Assembly (NCBI RefSeq): GCF_014199935.1
Contig: NZ_JACHOP010000024.1
Span: 1-64,000, forward strand
Source: Methylorubrum rhodinum
Lineage (GTDB): Bacteria; Pseudomonadota; Alphaproteobacteria; Rhizobiales; Beijerinckiaceae
Reading direction: 5' to 3'
Length of the DNA stretch: 64,000 nt
Shown here: piece after piece, positions 28,656-37,328 of the stretch
Numbering within the stretch: the first letter of the stretch is position 1
How the letters are laid out: each line of letters opens with the position of its first letter
The notes under the pieces: model-generated
The model's database searches: none
Told to the model about the DNA's origin: nothing
Seen by the model: the letters and a program-made list of their open reading frames with translations, nothing else
Made by a program: the position numbers and the translations under genes

Positions 28656-28753
28656 CCAAAGGACGTGTCCTTTGGCGGGGCACCGGGGCAGAGCCCCGGT
28701 TTCCTTCCAAACCAGGGCTCTGCCCTGGACCCGCGAAAGGACTTGTCCTTTCG
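28656..28753. repeat. Cluster of four hairpins between convergent genes
   Basis: Four perfect inverted repeats follow each other: CCAAAGGAC/GTCCTTTGG (28656-28675), ACCGGGGC/GCCCCGGT (28682-28700), CCAGGGC/GCCCTGG (28712-28728) and CGAAAGGAC/GTCCTTTCG (28734-28753). The first and last share AAGGAC/GTCCTT, and the middle two share the GGGC core, so the cluster is itself symmetrical. It sits between the convergent peptidase and ETF-QO genes and may act as a bidirectional terminator. Such elements are probably dispersed in this genome. Confidence 0.75.
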
Positions 28754-28776
28754 AAACCTGGACTTGGGCGTGGGCC

Positions 28777-30450
28777 CTATAGGTTCGTGTAGTTCGGGCC
28801 GCCCGGCCCTTCCGGCGTGACCCAGTTGATGTTCTGGTTCGGGTCCTTGATATCGCACGTCTTGCAGTGGACGCAGTTCTGCGCGTTGATCTGGAAGCGC
28901 ACGCCGTCGCTCGCCGCCTTGTCCTCGACCCACTCGTAGACGCCGGCCGGGCAGTAGCGGCCGGAAGGCCCGCCGTAGACGTCGTGCTCGGACGTCTTCT
29001 GCAACTCCATGTCCTTCACCTTGAGATGGACCGGCTGGTCCTCCTCGTGGTTGGTGTTCGACAGGTAGACCGAGGAGAGACGATCGAAAGTCAGCTTGCC
29101 GTCGGGCTTCGGGTAGACGATCGGCGTCACCTCCGAGAGCGGCTTGAGACAGGCATGGTCCGGCTTGCCGTGGCCGAGCGTGCCGAACAGCGACGCGTCG
29201 GCGATGGTGTTGGTCCACATGTCGAGACCGCCGAGGCCCACGCCGACCAGCGTGCCGTACTTCGACCAAAGCGGCTTGACGTTGCGCACCGGCTTCAGGT
29301 CGCGCCCGATCGGGCTGTCGCGCCAGCCCTCCTCGTAGGCCGTCAGCTCGTCGCCCTGGCGCCCCTGCGCCAGCGCATCGAAGATGGCGTCGGCCGCCTG
29401 AATCCCCGACAGGATCGCGTTGTGCGAGCCCTTGATGCGCGGCACGTTCACGAAGCCCGCCGAGTCGCCCACCAGACAGCCGCCGGGAAAGACGAGCTTG
29501 GGCACCGATTGCCAGCCGCCCTCCATGATGGCCCGCGCGCCGTAGCCGATGCGCTTGGCCCCCTCAAAGGTCTCGGCGATCATCGGATGGGTCTTGAAGC
29601 GCTGGAACTCCTCGAACGGCGACAGGGTCGGGTTCTCGTAGTTCAGGTGCGTGACGAAGCCGACCGAGAGCAGGTGGTCGTCGAAGTGGTAGAGCCACGA
29701 GCCGCCGCCGGCCTTGTTCGGCAGCGGCCAGCCCATGGTGTGCTGGACGAGACCCGGCTGGAATTTTTCCGGAGAGAGCTGCCAGAGTTCCTTGACCCCC
29801 AGTCCGTACTTCTGGTGGTCGCTGTTCCGGTTCAGCCCGAACTTGTCGATGAGCGTCTTGGTGAGCGAGCCGCGGGCACCTTCGCCGAACACCGTGTACT
29901 TGGCGCGCAATTCCATGCCGCGGGTGAAGTCGTCGCGGGCCTCGCCCGAGCGGGCGATGCCGAGGTCGCCCGTGGCCACGCCCTGGACCGTGCCGCGGTC
30001 GTCAGTGAGCACCTCGGACGCCGGGAAGCCCGGATAGATCTCGACGCCGAGTTCTTCCGCCTTGGCGCCGAGCCACTTCACGGTGTTCGACAGCGAGCCG
30101 ACGAAGTTGCCGTGGTTCGACAGCAGCTTGGGAAAGAACACGTTCGGCAGCGTCAGGCCGCTGTTCTTGGTGAGGAACAGGAACTCGTCGCGTTCCACCG
30201 CGGTCTTGAGCGGGCGGTCGGGATCGTCGCGCCATTCGGGCAGCAGCGTGTCGAGGCCGATGGGATCGACCACCGCGCCGGAGAGGATGTGCGCGCCGAC
30301 CTCGCCGCCCTTCTCGACGACGACGACGGAGACCTCCTCGCCCTTCTCCGCCGAGAGCTGCTTGAGGCGGATCGCGGCGGCGAGCCCCGCGGGCCCGGCG
30401 CCCACGATCACCACGTCGAAATCCATGCCTTCGCGTTCGGGCAGCGCCAT
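28777..30450 (-). CDS. Electron-transfer flavoprotein-ubiquinone oxidoreductase
   Basis: ETF-QO passes electrons from reduced ETF, fed by acyl-CoA and other dehydrogenases, to ubiquinone at the membrane. The 557-residue protein starts with a FAD Rossmann motif (VVIVGAGPAGLAAAIRLK, about 10-27) and has the catalytic-domain segments VVDPIGLDTLLPEW and LVGDSAGFVNVPRIKGSHNA. The C-terminal 4Fe-4S domain has CPAGVYEW and then NCVHCKTCDIKDP, which supply the four cysteines. Size and arrangement match the complete mitochondrial-type enzyme. It is monocistronic here; genes for ETF are not in the window. Confidence 0.95.
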   Translation of the reverse strand: MALPEREGMDFDVVIVGAGPAGLAAAIRLKQLSAEKGEEVSVVVVEKGGEVGAHILSGAVVDPIGLDTLLPEWRDDPDRPLKTAVERDEFLFLTKNSGLTLPNVFFPKLLSNHGNFVGSLSNTVKWLGAKAEELGVEIYPGFPASEVLTDDRGTVQGVATGDLGIARSGEARDDFTRGMELRAKYTVFGEGARGSLTKTLIDKFGLNRNSDHQKYGLGVKELWQLSPEKFQPGLVQHTMGWPLPNKAGGGSWLYHFDDHLLSVGFVTHLNYENPTLSPFEEFQRFKTHPMIAETFEGAKRIGYGARAIMEGGWQSVPKLVFPGGCLVGDSAGFVNVPRIKGSHNAILSGIQAADAIFDALAQGRQGDELTAYEEGWRDSPIGRDLKPVRNVKPLWSKYGTLVGVGLGGLDMWTNTIADASLFGTLGHGKPDHACLKPLSEVTPIVYPKPDGKLTFDRLSSVYLSNTNHEEDQPVHLKVKDMELQKTSEHDVYGGPSGRYCPAGVYEWVEDKAASDGVRFQINAQNCVHCKTCDIKDPNQNINWVTPEGPGGPNYTNL

Positions 30451-30731
30451 CCTGTCTCCTCCTGCGGTGTGCCGGGGCGCCGACGCGCTCTTACGGCCCG
30501 CTCCAACGGTCTAGATTTCTCTCAATCGATTCCAAGGTAGGAAGGCAAGGCCGTCCGGGTAGCGGCAGCTCTGCGCGATGATGAAGCATCGCCATAAAGC
30601 AGGCCCGACGGCGCTCGCGGAGAGCCAAGACCAAAGGTCGCGCGCATCTTCCTGAATACGATATACATGGAGCGCTCCTGCGGCGTTCCGCGAGCCCCGC
30701 TGCCGTTGCCCCTGGGGCGGCGGCGCGCCAC
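30451..30731. other. Divergent intergenic region
   Basis: This 281-bp gap lies between the ETF-QO gene (minus) and the uracil-DNA glycosylase gene (plus). It must hold both promoters. I see no gene, no long repeat and no clear operator. The DNA is a little less GC-rich than the coding flanks around 30500-30670. Confidence 0.4.
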
Positions 30732-31637
30732 ATGGGACGGATGAATCCGAGCCACCCGGAGCCCGATTCCAGGGCCGACCTGATCTCCTATCTCGACTTC
30801 CACGTCGAGGCGGGCGTCGACGCGGCCCTGGACGAGGCGCCGCACGACCGCTTCGGCGAGGCCGAGGCCACTCCGCAGCGGGAGCCGGCCCCGCGCCGCG
30901 CCGCGGCGCCCGCGCCCGCACGGGACGAGGCGCCGGGGGACGACCGCTTCCGGCGCGAGCTGCCGAGCCGTGAGGCCCCGCCCAAGGAACCGCCGCGCAC
31001 CTACGGCAACGCCGCCTCCGCCAAGCCCAATGAGGCCGCCGACGACGCGCGGGCGCGGGCCGCGCAGATGCAGAGCCTGGACGAGTTGGAGGCGCTGCTG
31101 CGCGGCTTCGAGGGCTGCGGCCTGCGCTTCACCGCCAAGAACCTCGTCTTCGCCGACGGCAATCCGGGGGCGCGGGTGATGTTCGTCGGCGAGGCGCCCG
31201 GCGCCGACGAGGACCGGATCGGCAAGCCGTTCATGGGCCGCTCGGGCCAGCTCCTCGACCGGATGATGGCGGCGATCGGCCTCGACCGGACGAGGGCCTA
31301 CATCACCAACGTCGTGCCCTGGCGCCCGCCGGGCAACCGCAATCCGACCCCGCAGGAGATCTCGATCTGCCGGCCGTTCATCGAGCGGCAGATCGAACTC
31401 GCCAACCCCGAACTCCTCGTCTGCCTCGGCGCCCCGGCGACGCAGACGCTCACCGGCACCAAGGACGGCATCCTCAAGGCACGCGGGCGGTTCTACCCCT
31501 ACACCTTGCGCGACGGGCGCGAGATCCGGGCGCTCGCCACCCTCCACCCGGCCTACCTGCTGCGCCAGCCGGTGCAGAAGCGCCTCGCGTGGCGCGACTT
31601 CCGCATGCTCAAGGCAGCCCTCGACGCGGGCCGGTAG
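30732..31637 (+). CDS. Uracil-DNA glycosylase, family 4 type
   Basis: The 301-residue product removes uracil from DNA to start base excision repair. A long, charged, Pro/Arg-rich N-terminus (about 1-115) of unknown role precedes the glycosylase domain. The domain has GEAPGADEDRIGKPFMGRSG and, at the end, HPAYLLRQPVQK, the two active-site motifs of the Fe-S-containing family 4 enzymes. Cysteines in GCGLR, SICRPF and LVCLGAP probably ligate the cluster; a fourth ligand was not identified. No UdgX-type KRRIH insert is present. ATG 30732 is the only reasonable start. Confidence 0.9.
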   Translation: MGRMNPSHPEPDSRADLISYLDFHVEAGVDAALDEAPHDRFGEAEATPQREPAPRRAAAPAPARDEAPGDDRFRRELPSREAPPKEPPRTYGNAASAKPNEAADDARARAAQMQSLDELEALLRGFEGCGLRFTAKNLVFADGNPGARVMFVGEAPGADEDRIGKPFMGRSGQLLDRMMAAIGLDRTRAYITNVVPWRPPGNRNPTPQEISICRPFIERQIELANPELLVCLGAPATQTLTGTKDGILKARGRFYPYTLRDGREIRALATLHPAYLLRQPVQKRLAWRDFRMLKAALDAGR

Positions 31638-31721
31638 AGCCGGTTAAGCGGAACCGTCCCGTCCGCGGATTCATTCTACAGGGCAGCCGCGCCCGCGGGC
31701 GAAGAGGGTTAGGGGAGCGCC

Positions 31722-32633
31722 ATGCGCTGGGATGACTTTCGCGCCTCCGACAACGTCGAGGACCGGCGCGGCGAGGGCGGCGGAGGCGGCGGCTTCGGCT
31801 TCCCCGGCGGCGGCGCGGGGGGGCTCGGCATCGGCGCCATCGTCATCGTGCTGCTGATCTCCTGGGTCACCGGCATCAACCCGGCGATCCTGATGGGCGG
31901 CGCCGAGCAGATCACCGGCGGCGGGCGCCAGCGCGAGGAGCGCGTCGATCCCGAGACGCAGGCCAAGCGCCGTCAGGCGCCGACCGACCAGACCGGCCAG
32001 TTCGCGGCCAAGATCCTCGGCAACACCGAGGACGTCTGGAAGGAGATTTTGCCGAACCAGACCGGGCGGCAATACACGCCCACCACGATGGTGCTCTACC
32101 AGGGCGGCACCCGTTCTGGCTGCGGCCAGGCCCAGGCCGCGATGGGGCCGTTCTACTGCCCGCTCGACAAGAAGGTCTATCTCGACACGAGCTTCTTCAA
32201 GGAGATGCAGCAGAAGTTCGGCGTGAAGGGCGACTTCGCCTACGCCTACGTCATCGCCCATGAGGTCGGCCACCACGTGCAGGACGTGCTCGGCATCCTC
32301 GGCAAGGTCGACAGCCGCAAGCAGTCGGCGGGCAGCGAGCGCGAGGCCAACCAACTCTCCGTGCGCGTCGAGCTGATGGCCGATTGCCTCGCGGGCGTCT
32401 GGGCCAAGAACTCCAACGACCGCTGGAACTCCCTCGACCAGGGCGACATCCAGGAGGCCCTGAACGCGGCGAGCGCCATCGGCGACGACAAGCTGCAGGA
32501 GAAGGCGCAGGGCTACGCCGTGCCCGACAGCTTCACCCACGGCTCCTCCGAGCAGCGGATGCGCTGGTTCATGACCGGCTACAAGAGCGGACAGACCAAG
32601 TCCTGCGACACGTTCCGGGCGGCGCGGAACTGA
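31722..32633 (+). CDS. Neutral zinc metallopeptidase of the YpfJ family
   Basis: The 303-residue product begins with the YpfJ/KPN_02809 signature MRWDDFRASDNVEDRRG. A Gly-rich stretch and one membrane helix (about 38-55) follow, and then a metalloprotease domain. The zinc motif HEVGH is at 180-184 (H180, E181, H184), followed by GRKQSAGSEREANQLSVRVE-like and MADCLAGVW sequences with the third ligand. YpfJ-type proteases are membrane-anchored; substrates are unknown. The gene is monocistronic. AGGGGAGCGCC precedes ATG 31722. Confidence 0.93.
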   Translation: MRWDDFRASDNVEDRRGEGGGGGGFGFPGGGAGGLGIGAIVIVLLISWVTGINPAILMGGAEQITGGGRQREERVDPETQAKRRQAPTDQTGQFAAKILGNTEDVWKEILPNQTGRQYTPTTMVLYQGGTRSGCGQAQAAMGPFYCPLDKKVYLDTSFFKEMQQKFGVKGDFAYAYVIAHEVGHHVQDVLGILGKVDSRKQSAGSEREANQLSVRVELMADCLAGVWAKNSNDRWNSLDQGDIQEALNAASAIGDDKLQEKAQGYAVPDSFTHGSSEQRMRWFMTGYKSGQTKSCDTFRAARN

Positions 32634-32857
32634 GTTTTTTCGGATTCTCGGAGGAGGGATACCCCTGAGCATCGGCCTCCTGCGGCAAGCCACGGGACTC
32701 CGTGAACAGAGCTTGGGCCGGAGCGCAGCTCGACGCCCAGGCTCGGGGTATACCGCGATGACGGTGAAGTGGGCGAGATGCGCTCCGAAGATCGACGGCC
32801 GGCCGCGACGTTGGCAAGACTGACGGATGCCCACATTCCACCCATGGGTCCCTGGGC

Positions 32858-33331
32858 ATGAAAGCTGTCCTGCCGTGGCTGGTACGGGCGCTCGCCATCG
32901 TCGGGCTCTGCGGGTTGTCGCTCGTCGGCGTCTTCTTCGTCCTGTCGCGTGGCTGGCCCGTCATACCGGATGAAAGCCATTTCGGGCCGCCCATCGTTTC
33001 ACCTGCGGGAACGCACAAGGCGATCGTGATCTCGCACGAGGGAGACGGTTGGCTCTCACGGTATTGCTACAGAAGTGTCGTCGTTCTCGCAGCCGACGTC
33101 TCACCGGAGCAAGATCGATCGGGTGATGCCGTCGTCTTCGAGGGTCCTTGCGACAACTTCTCGCCATCCGGTGCCCGGGTGGAGGCGTCACCGAGGGTCG
33201 AGTGGATGTCGTCAGACGGGCTCCTGATCAGCTTTTCCATCCAGACGACGGTCATGCGCGCCAGCACCGTCAAGCTCCGCAAGCAGGACGAGAGTGGTTC
33301 GATCCGCGTCAGGTTCGAAGTGCGTGATTGA
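32858..33331 (+). CDS. Single-pass membrane protein, unknown function
   Basis: The 157-residue product has one N-terminal membrane helix (about 9-30, ALAIVGLCGLSLVGVFFVLS) and a periplasmic domain of about 120 residues. That domain contains two cysteines (YCYR and GPCDN) that could form a disulfide, and it is rich in beta-type sequence. I do not recognise the family. Its base composition is slightly lower in GC than its neighbours and it borders the decayed antitoxin on its 3' side, which suggests an accessory location. ATG 32858 is preferred; there is no clear Shine-Dalgarno. Confidence 0.55.
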   Translation: MKAVLPWLVRALAIVGLCGLSLVGVFFVLSRGWPVIPDESHFGPPIVSPAGTHKAIVISHEGDGWLSRYCYRSVVVLAADVSPEQDRSGDAVVFEGPCDNFSPSGARVEASPRVEWMSSDGLLISFSIQTTVMRASTVKLRKQDESGSIRVRFEVRD

Positions 33332-33339
33332 CCGATAGG

Positions 33340-33629
33340 AAGGGCATCGGGTCACGACCGCTCCCGATCGAACGCCTGAGGCCTTCTGCGCCGTGCGCAG
33401 GATGCCGAACAGGTGGGTCGCGCTCGGATCGCCGTCGGGGCCGAGCCTGCGCATCACGCCGTTCGAAGCCGATCGTGGCGTCGATGGAATCGTGCAGGAC
33501 CGCCTTGCCGGTCTCGATCTCGCCCGCCAGGAACCGATCGACCGCCTCGGCGAGCAGCGCGTCGCAGAATGCGGGGTCGCGCTGCGCCCGCGCCGTCACG
33601 GTCTCCTTGGGGCTGCGGGTCAGGGTCAT
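33340..33629 (-). pseudogene. Decayed helix-turn-helix antitoxin-like regulator
   Basis: Read from ATG 33629 on the minus strand, the protein begins TRSPKETVTARAQRDPAFCD and continues to KAVLHDSIDATIGFE near 33475. This is the N-terminus of a HigA-like DNA-binding antitoxin family. The continuation RRLGPDGDPSATHLFGIL, followed by RTAQKASGVR, lies in another frame. The usual helix linking the two parts is missing, so an internal deletion with a net frameshift has broken the gene. No toxin gene is left upstream; the next gene starts on the same strand 39 bp away. Confidence 0.6.
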
Positions 33630-33667
33630 CTCACCCGCGCTGGTTCGGCGATGTCCCGCGAACAGCC

Positions 33668-34414
33668 CTACTCCACCCGCATCCACCCCTGCGGCATCAG
33701 CCGTTCCTGCGGCCGGAACTTGGCCTTGTAGTCCATCTTGCGGGAGCCATCGACCCAGTAGCCGAGATAGAGATACGGCAGGCCGAGCGCGCGGGCGCGG
33801 CGGATGTGGTCGAGGATCATGTAGGTGCCCAGCGACCGGTCGGCGGCCTGGGGATCGTAGAACGAGTAGACCATCGACAGGCCGTCGGCGAGCACGTCGG
33901 TGAGGCAGACGGCGACCGGCGCGCCGATGCCGCGGCCGTGGATCGCGCTGTCGGGGCCGCGCTCGCGGTAGACCACGAGATGGGTGTCGACGTGGCTGTC
34001 CTCGATCATCATGGCGTAGTCGAGCACGGTCATGTCGACCATGCCGCCGTCGCCGTGGCGGGCGTCGAGGTAGCGGCGGAACAGGGCGTATTGCTCCGAG
34101 GCCGGGCGGTTGGGCTCGGGCGTGCCGATCAGCCCGGCGTTGCGCTGCATCACCCGGCGCTGGCTGCCGGTGATGGCGAAATCCGCCACCACCACCCGCA
34201 CCGAGACGCAGGCCCGGCAGGTCTCGCAGGCCGGGCGGTAGGCGATTGTCTGCGAGCGGCGGAAGCCGCCCTGGGTCAGGATCTCGTTGAGGTCGCGGGC
34301 GCGGCGCCCGACGAGGTGGGTGAACACCTTCCGCTCCTCCTGGCCCGGCAGGTAGGGGCAGGGGGACGGGGCCGTGAGGTAGAATTGCGGGGTGTCGCGG
34401 GGGTGGCTGGTCAC
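33668..34414 (-). CDS. bpt: Aspartate/glutamate leucyltransferase (leucyl-tRNA-protein transferase)
   Basis: Bpt adds leucine to proteins with N-terminal Asp or Glu, marking them for ClpS-ClpAP degradation in the N-degron pathway. The 248-residue product has CPYLPGQEERKVFTHLVG and the RPACETCRACVSVRV cysteine cluster of the ATE/Bpt family. Its GNAT-like second half contains YRERGPDSAIHGRGIGAP and GYWVDGSRKMDYKAKFRP. GTG at 34414 gives the normal family N-terminus (TSHPRDTPQFYLTAPSPCPY); the frame stays open upstream but without family residues. The gene is on the same strand as the broken antitoxin. Confidence 0.93.
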   Translation of the reverse strand: MTSHPRDTPQFYLTAPSPCPYLPGQEERKVFTHLVGRRARDLNEILTQGGFRRSQTIAYRPACETCRACVSVRVVVADFAITGSQRRVMQRNAGLIGTPEPNRPASEQYALFRRYLDARHGDGGMVDMTVLDYAMMIEDSHVDTHLVVYRERGPDSAIHGRGIGAPVAVCLTDVLADGLSMVYSFYDPQAADRSLGTYMILDHIRRARALGLPYLYLGYWVDGSRKMDYKAKFRPQERLMPQGWMRVE

Positions 34415-35319
34415 GCTGGAAAGGCTCGCCCTCGGGGCCGGCGGCGCGGGCGACCGCACCGCCGAGGTCCAGTGTAGCGGGATCGCGGCGGCGCTCAACC
34501 GGGATGATGCGCCGGGACCGGCCAATCCGCACATCCTGCAAGGATGCCGCAGGCGCAGGGAGCCCCCCTCCCCTCGCCGCTCCGCCGCTGCGCCCGCGCC
34601 GAAACCCCGGCGCGGCGCGCGTCGGGTGGGGCCGCCCATGGCCCGGAAGGGGTGACGCGGGATGCCGGGAAACCCCGGCAGACCAAGCGCTTGTGTCTTC
34701 AAAAGATCCGGTTTCCCGGCATCCCGCGGACGGGTGTCGCTTTCGCGTCCCGAGCCGATTTTTCGTCGCGGTGGTACGACGGGGCTCGACCCTGCGGAGG
34801 GGCGTTTCCGGGTCGGTGGTGACCCCCGGGTTGCCCACTCCCCCTTGTCATGGACGGACCGCCTCGTAGTGGACGCCGCCGCAGATCACGCCTCCGAACC
34901 CAGACCGAGGTCACGAAGCGGGCATTTCCTCCCGAACCGCGCACCCTGGCACGTCTTGCGCGCCCCGCTCCGAGTCCGGCGTGTCGCCGAGCCCGACGCC
35001 CGGAGCGAGGAGACCGAATCCCCACCGCAGGCACCGCCCCCACCCCCCGACTTGAACGCCCCGGTCGGTCACCGGAGCGCTCCCCCGTGCGGGTGGTGGG
35101 TGCTGGGAGAGTTGGCACATTATAGGAATTTTGTCAAGAATCTTTCGCAAGATTATGATTTCGAAGCAGCACACCGAATGACCAGTAACTTGGCAATGCG
35201 CAGTTTTGCCGTTTGAAGATTTGGCTGTCTGTTTCAAGCTTTGTAGTAGCGTTGCTTTGTATGTAGTAAATTTGGCTCAACACTTCGTAAATTTTGTTTA
35301 ACTTAAAGTATAATTTTTC
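34415..35319. other. Long gap without a gene; palindrome and composition break
   Basis: I find no supported gene in these 905 bp. The first part is GC-rich and contains the perfect 19-bp inverted repeat at 34656-34728. Around 35110 the composition changes abruptly to AT-rich and stays so through the next gene. The GC-rich part has many frames open by composition only and no family match. It may be decayed or inserted DNA at the border of an acquired island. Confidence 0.6.
34656..34728. repeat. Perfect 19-bp inverted repeat with 35-nt loop
   Basis: CGCGGGATGCCGGGAAACC at 34656-34674 is mirrored exactly by GGTTTCCCGGCATCCCGCG at 34710-34728, with a 35-nt spacer. It lies in the gene-free stretch upstream of the leucyltransferase gene. 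No run of T follows, so it is more like a repeat-family element than a terminator. Confidence 0.8.
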
Positions 35320-36351
35320 TCACACTGAGCCGTGTGCCGCTTCGTAAATCACGGAACGCATTGCTGATTTTTCGCGCTCGAAGTTGCTCATGATTATACG
35401 AAATGTTTTATAATCGTGCTTTTGATCGTCGCTCATTCCATCAAAATTAAATTTCCAGTTTTGACTTTTGTATAAGTCTGGATTTATGCCAAATATCTGG
35501 CTTTTGGCGCCACCATAATATCCAGCGTGGCGACAGTTTAGATTGATGCGTGATTTCAATCTATCAAACTCAGAAGCCCAATCTTGCCATTGACCATAAA
35601 TTTCTGACTTGCTTAAAGGGTCTGTAAGGCGCTCTGCAATTCTATCAATTTCTTCTACGCCCGCATCAAAATATTTCAGATCATCTTTTGCTCTCAAAAT
35701 ATACATTATATCTTTCTTGAGTTTTACATGATCTTCATTTAGGGTCACCACATCGGAGCGAAGCACTGATATGTTGACATTTAATTCCTTGTGAGTTTTG
35801 ATTAAATCATCATGAGTTGCCTTTATTTTATTGCTTAACATAGTAATTTTTTCAGTGATGTTATGATTCAAGCTTTCTGATGTCGTCGCCGCAGATATCA
35901 AATCCGACGTGTTGTATCCAAGAGATTTTGCTATTAGTAGCATGTGAGTTTCTATACGACTTATGTCGTGGTCAAGCTGATTCATCTTTTCTAGTGCTAA
36001 GTAGTCAATGTTATGTTGTAGATTTTTGAAATTCTCTGCCGCTTGAATGTATGTGTCGCTATTTTGGTGATTAGTAGAAGAATTTATTAATATAGGATTG
36101 GTATATTTAAAAGGTCTAATAGCCCTGTAAGCGAATGCAGCAGCGCTGGAAGCTAGTGCGACGAGGCATATAGTTCCGATGCTTACAAAGACGACCGCCC
36201 CCCAACCATGCTGCATCACTAAATCGATTGATGAGGCTGCCCATGTGAGGAAAGCGCCTCCCCCAATGAGAGGAACAGCAACCGTAACTAGCGATGTCCA
36301 GTCGGCGATGTTGCCAACGGTTGGCGATCGAAAGAGGCGACGAAGAAACAT
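35320..36351 (-). CDS. AT-rich orphan membrane protein with coiled coil
   Basis: The 343-residue product has two N-terminal membrane helices (about 18-42 and 50-75) and then a long polar, Asn/Lys/Asp-rich region (about 95-235) with heptad-like spacing that should form a coiled coil. A C-terminal domain with aromatic residues follows (NCRHAGYYGG, FGINPDLYKSQNWKFNFDG). I know no family with this sequence. Codon use is strongly AT-biased, unlike all neighbours except the small gene near 9 kb, so it was probably acquired by transfer. A related layout is seen in some phage-defence and phage-associated proteins, but I cannot claim that role. Confidence 0.7.
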   Translation of the reverse strand: MFLRRLFRSPTVGNIADWTSLVTVAVPLIGGGAFLTWAASSIDLVMQHGWGAVVFVSIGTICLVALASSAAAFAYRAIRPFKYTNPILINSSTNHQNSDTYIQAAENFKNLQHNIDYLALEKMNQLDHDISRIETHMLLIAKSLGYNTSDLISAATTSESLNHNITEKITMLSNKIKATHDDLIKTHKELNVNISVLRSDVVTLNEDHVKLKKDIMYILRAKDDLKYFDAGVEEIDRIAERLTDPLSKSEIYGQWQDWASEFDRLKSRINLNCRHAGYYGGAKSQIFGINPDLYKSQNWKFNFDGMSDDQKHDYKTFRIIMSNFEREKSAMRSVIYEAAHGSV

Positions 36352-36504
36352 TTTCGTAGAATAACATGCCAGCCTTGCCCGATGGTAGTCGGGTGCAATG
36401 CGTTGCGACGGTTTGGTGCGCCTTATCGACTGAAACTAAACACCCAAGGGAAATTTCGAAGATCGCGAAGTTAAGCCTAAAGTAGCTGGGGCGAATCTCC
36501 GACG

Positions 36505-36975
36505 CTATTGTACCCGCCCACTCGACCCCGCTGCCATCCGCACCCCCCGCCCCGCCAACAAAATCTCCCCCAAGAACGCCAGAATCGCCCCGATCGTACA
36601 CCCCAGCGCCAACCCAAAACACACGAACAGCACCGACGCCGCCGAGCCCTCGCGCAGCGCCCCCACGAACAGGGTCAGCACCGCGATGCCGGTCAGCACG
36701 CCGCCGAGGCTCGCCAGGATCACGGCGAGGTCGAGGAGGAGCGAGCGGCGGCGGAGATGGGCGAGGCGGCGGGTGAGGGCGGCGGCCTCGTCGGGGCCGG
36801 CGCCGATCAGGTCGGCGCGGAGCTTGTCCACCTTGTCGGCCACGCGGCCGAGGCGGGTCGAGAACACGTTGAGGAGGGTCGCCAGCGCCGAGAGCAGGAA
36901 GGCGGGGGCGAGCGCCACCTGGATGATGTGGGCGATGGTGTCGGGGTTGCCCGCCTCGGGCGGGAGCGGGAACAC
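36505..36975 (-). CDS. DUF2721 domain membrane protein
   Basis: The 156-residue product has three membrane helices (about 10-32, 78-100 and 108-138). The conserved stretch LLSALATLLNVFSTRLGRV is followed by ADKVDKLRADL, typical of DUF2721. The charged segment between helices 1 and 2 (RRLAHLRRRS) is also family-like. The start is GTG at 36975; it lies 5 bp inside the intergenic space after the LAB_N-type gene on the same strand, so it is the last gene of the lipid-linked glycosylation operon. Function is unknown. Confidence 0.75.
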   Translation of the reverse strand: MFPLPPEAGNPDTIAHIIQVALAPAFLLSALATLLNVFSTRLGRVADKVDKLRADLIGAGPDEAAALTRRLAHLRRRSLLLDLAVILASLGGVLTGIAVLTLFVGALREGSAASVLFVCFGLALGCTIGAILAFLGEILLAGRGVRMAAGSSGRVQ

Positions 36976-36980
36976 GGCCC

Positions 36981-37328
36981 TCAGGCCTTCACGCCCATCT
37001 TGGCGGCTTTGGCACGGCGTCGTTCGCGAAAGATCAGGACGAGGTTGCGCACGTAGATCACCGTCGAGAGGCCCTGGCCGATGATGATGACGGGCTCGCG
37101 CCGGACGAAGCCGTAGACCAGGGTCATGATCCCGCCGACGATCGACAGGAACCAGAACGAGAGCGGCATCACACTCTTGCCCGCCCGCTCGCTCGCCCAC
37201 CATTGCAGGATGAAGCGCGAGCCGAACACGAGCTGCGCGCCGACGCCGAACACCAGCCAGAAATCGAAGCGGGTGACGAACACGTCGTAGAAATAGGCCG
37301 GGAGATCCTCGGCGAGCTGGATCAGCAT
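36981..37328 (-). CDS. Lipid A biosynthesis N-terminal (LAB_N) domain membrane protein
   Basis: The 115-residue product has three membrane segments with FWLVFGVGAQLVFGSRFILQ, then WWASERAGKSVMP and FRREPVIIIGQ-type sequence, the LAB_N domain found alone or fused to LpxB. Stand-alone versions accompany glycosyltransferases and are proposed to help flip or position lipid-linked sugars. ATG 37328 overlaps the stop of the upstream GT2 gene (stop at 37322) by 7 nt, giving tight coupling. It is part of the GT39-GT2-LAB_N-DUF2721 operon. Confidence 0.88.
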   Translation of the reverse strand: MLIQLAEDLPAYFYDVFVTRFDFWLVFGVGAQLVFGSRFILQWWASERAGKSVMPLSFWFLSIVGGIMTLVYGFVRREPVIIIGQGLSTVIYVRNLVLIFRERRRAKAAKMGVKA

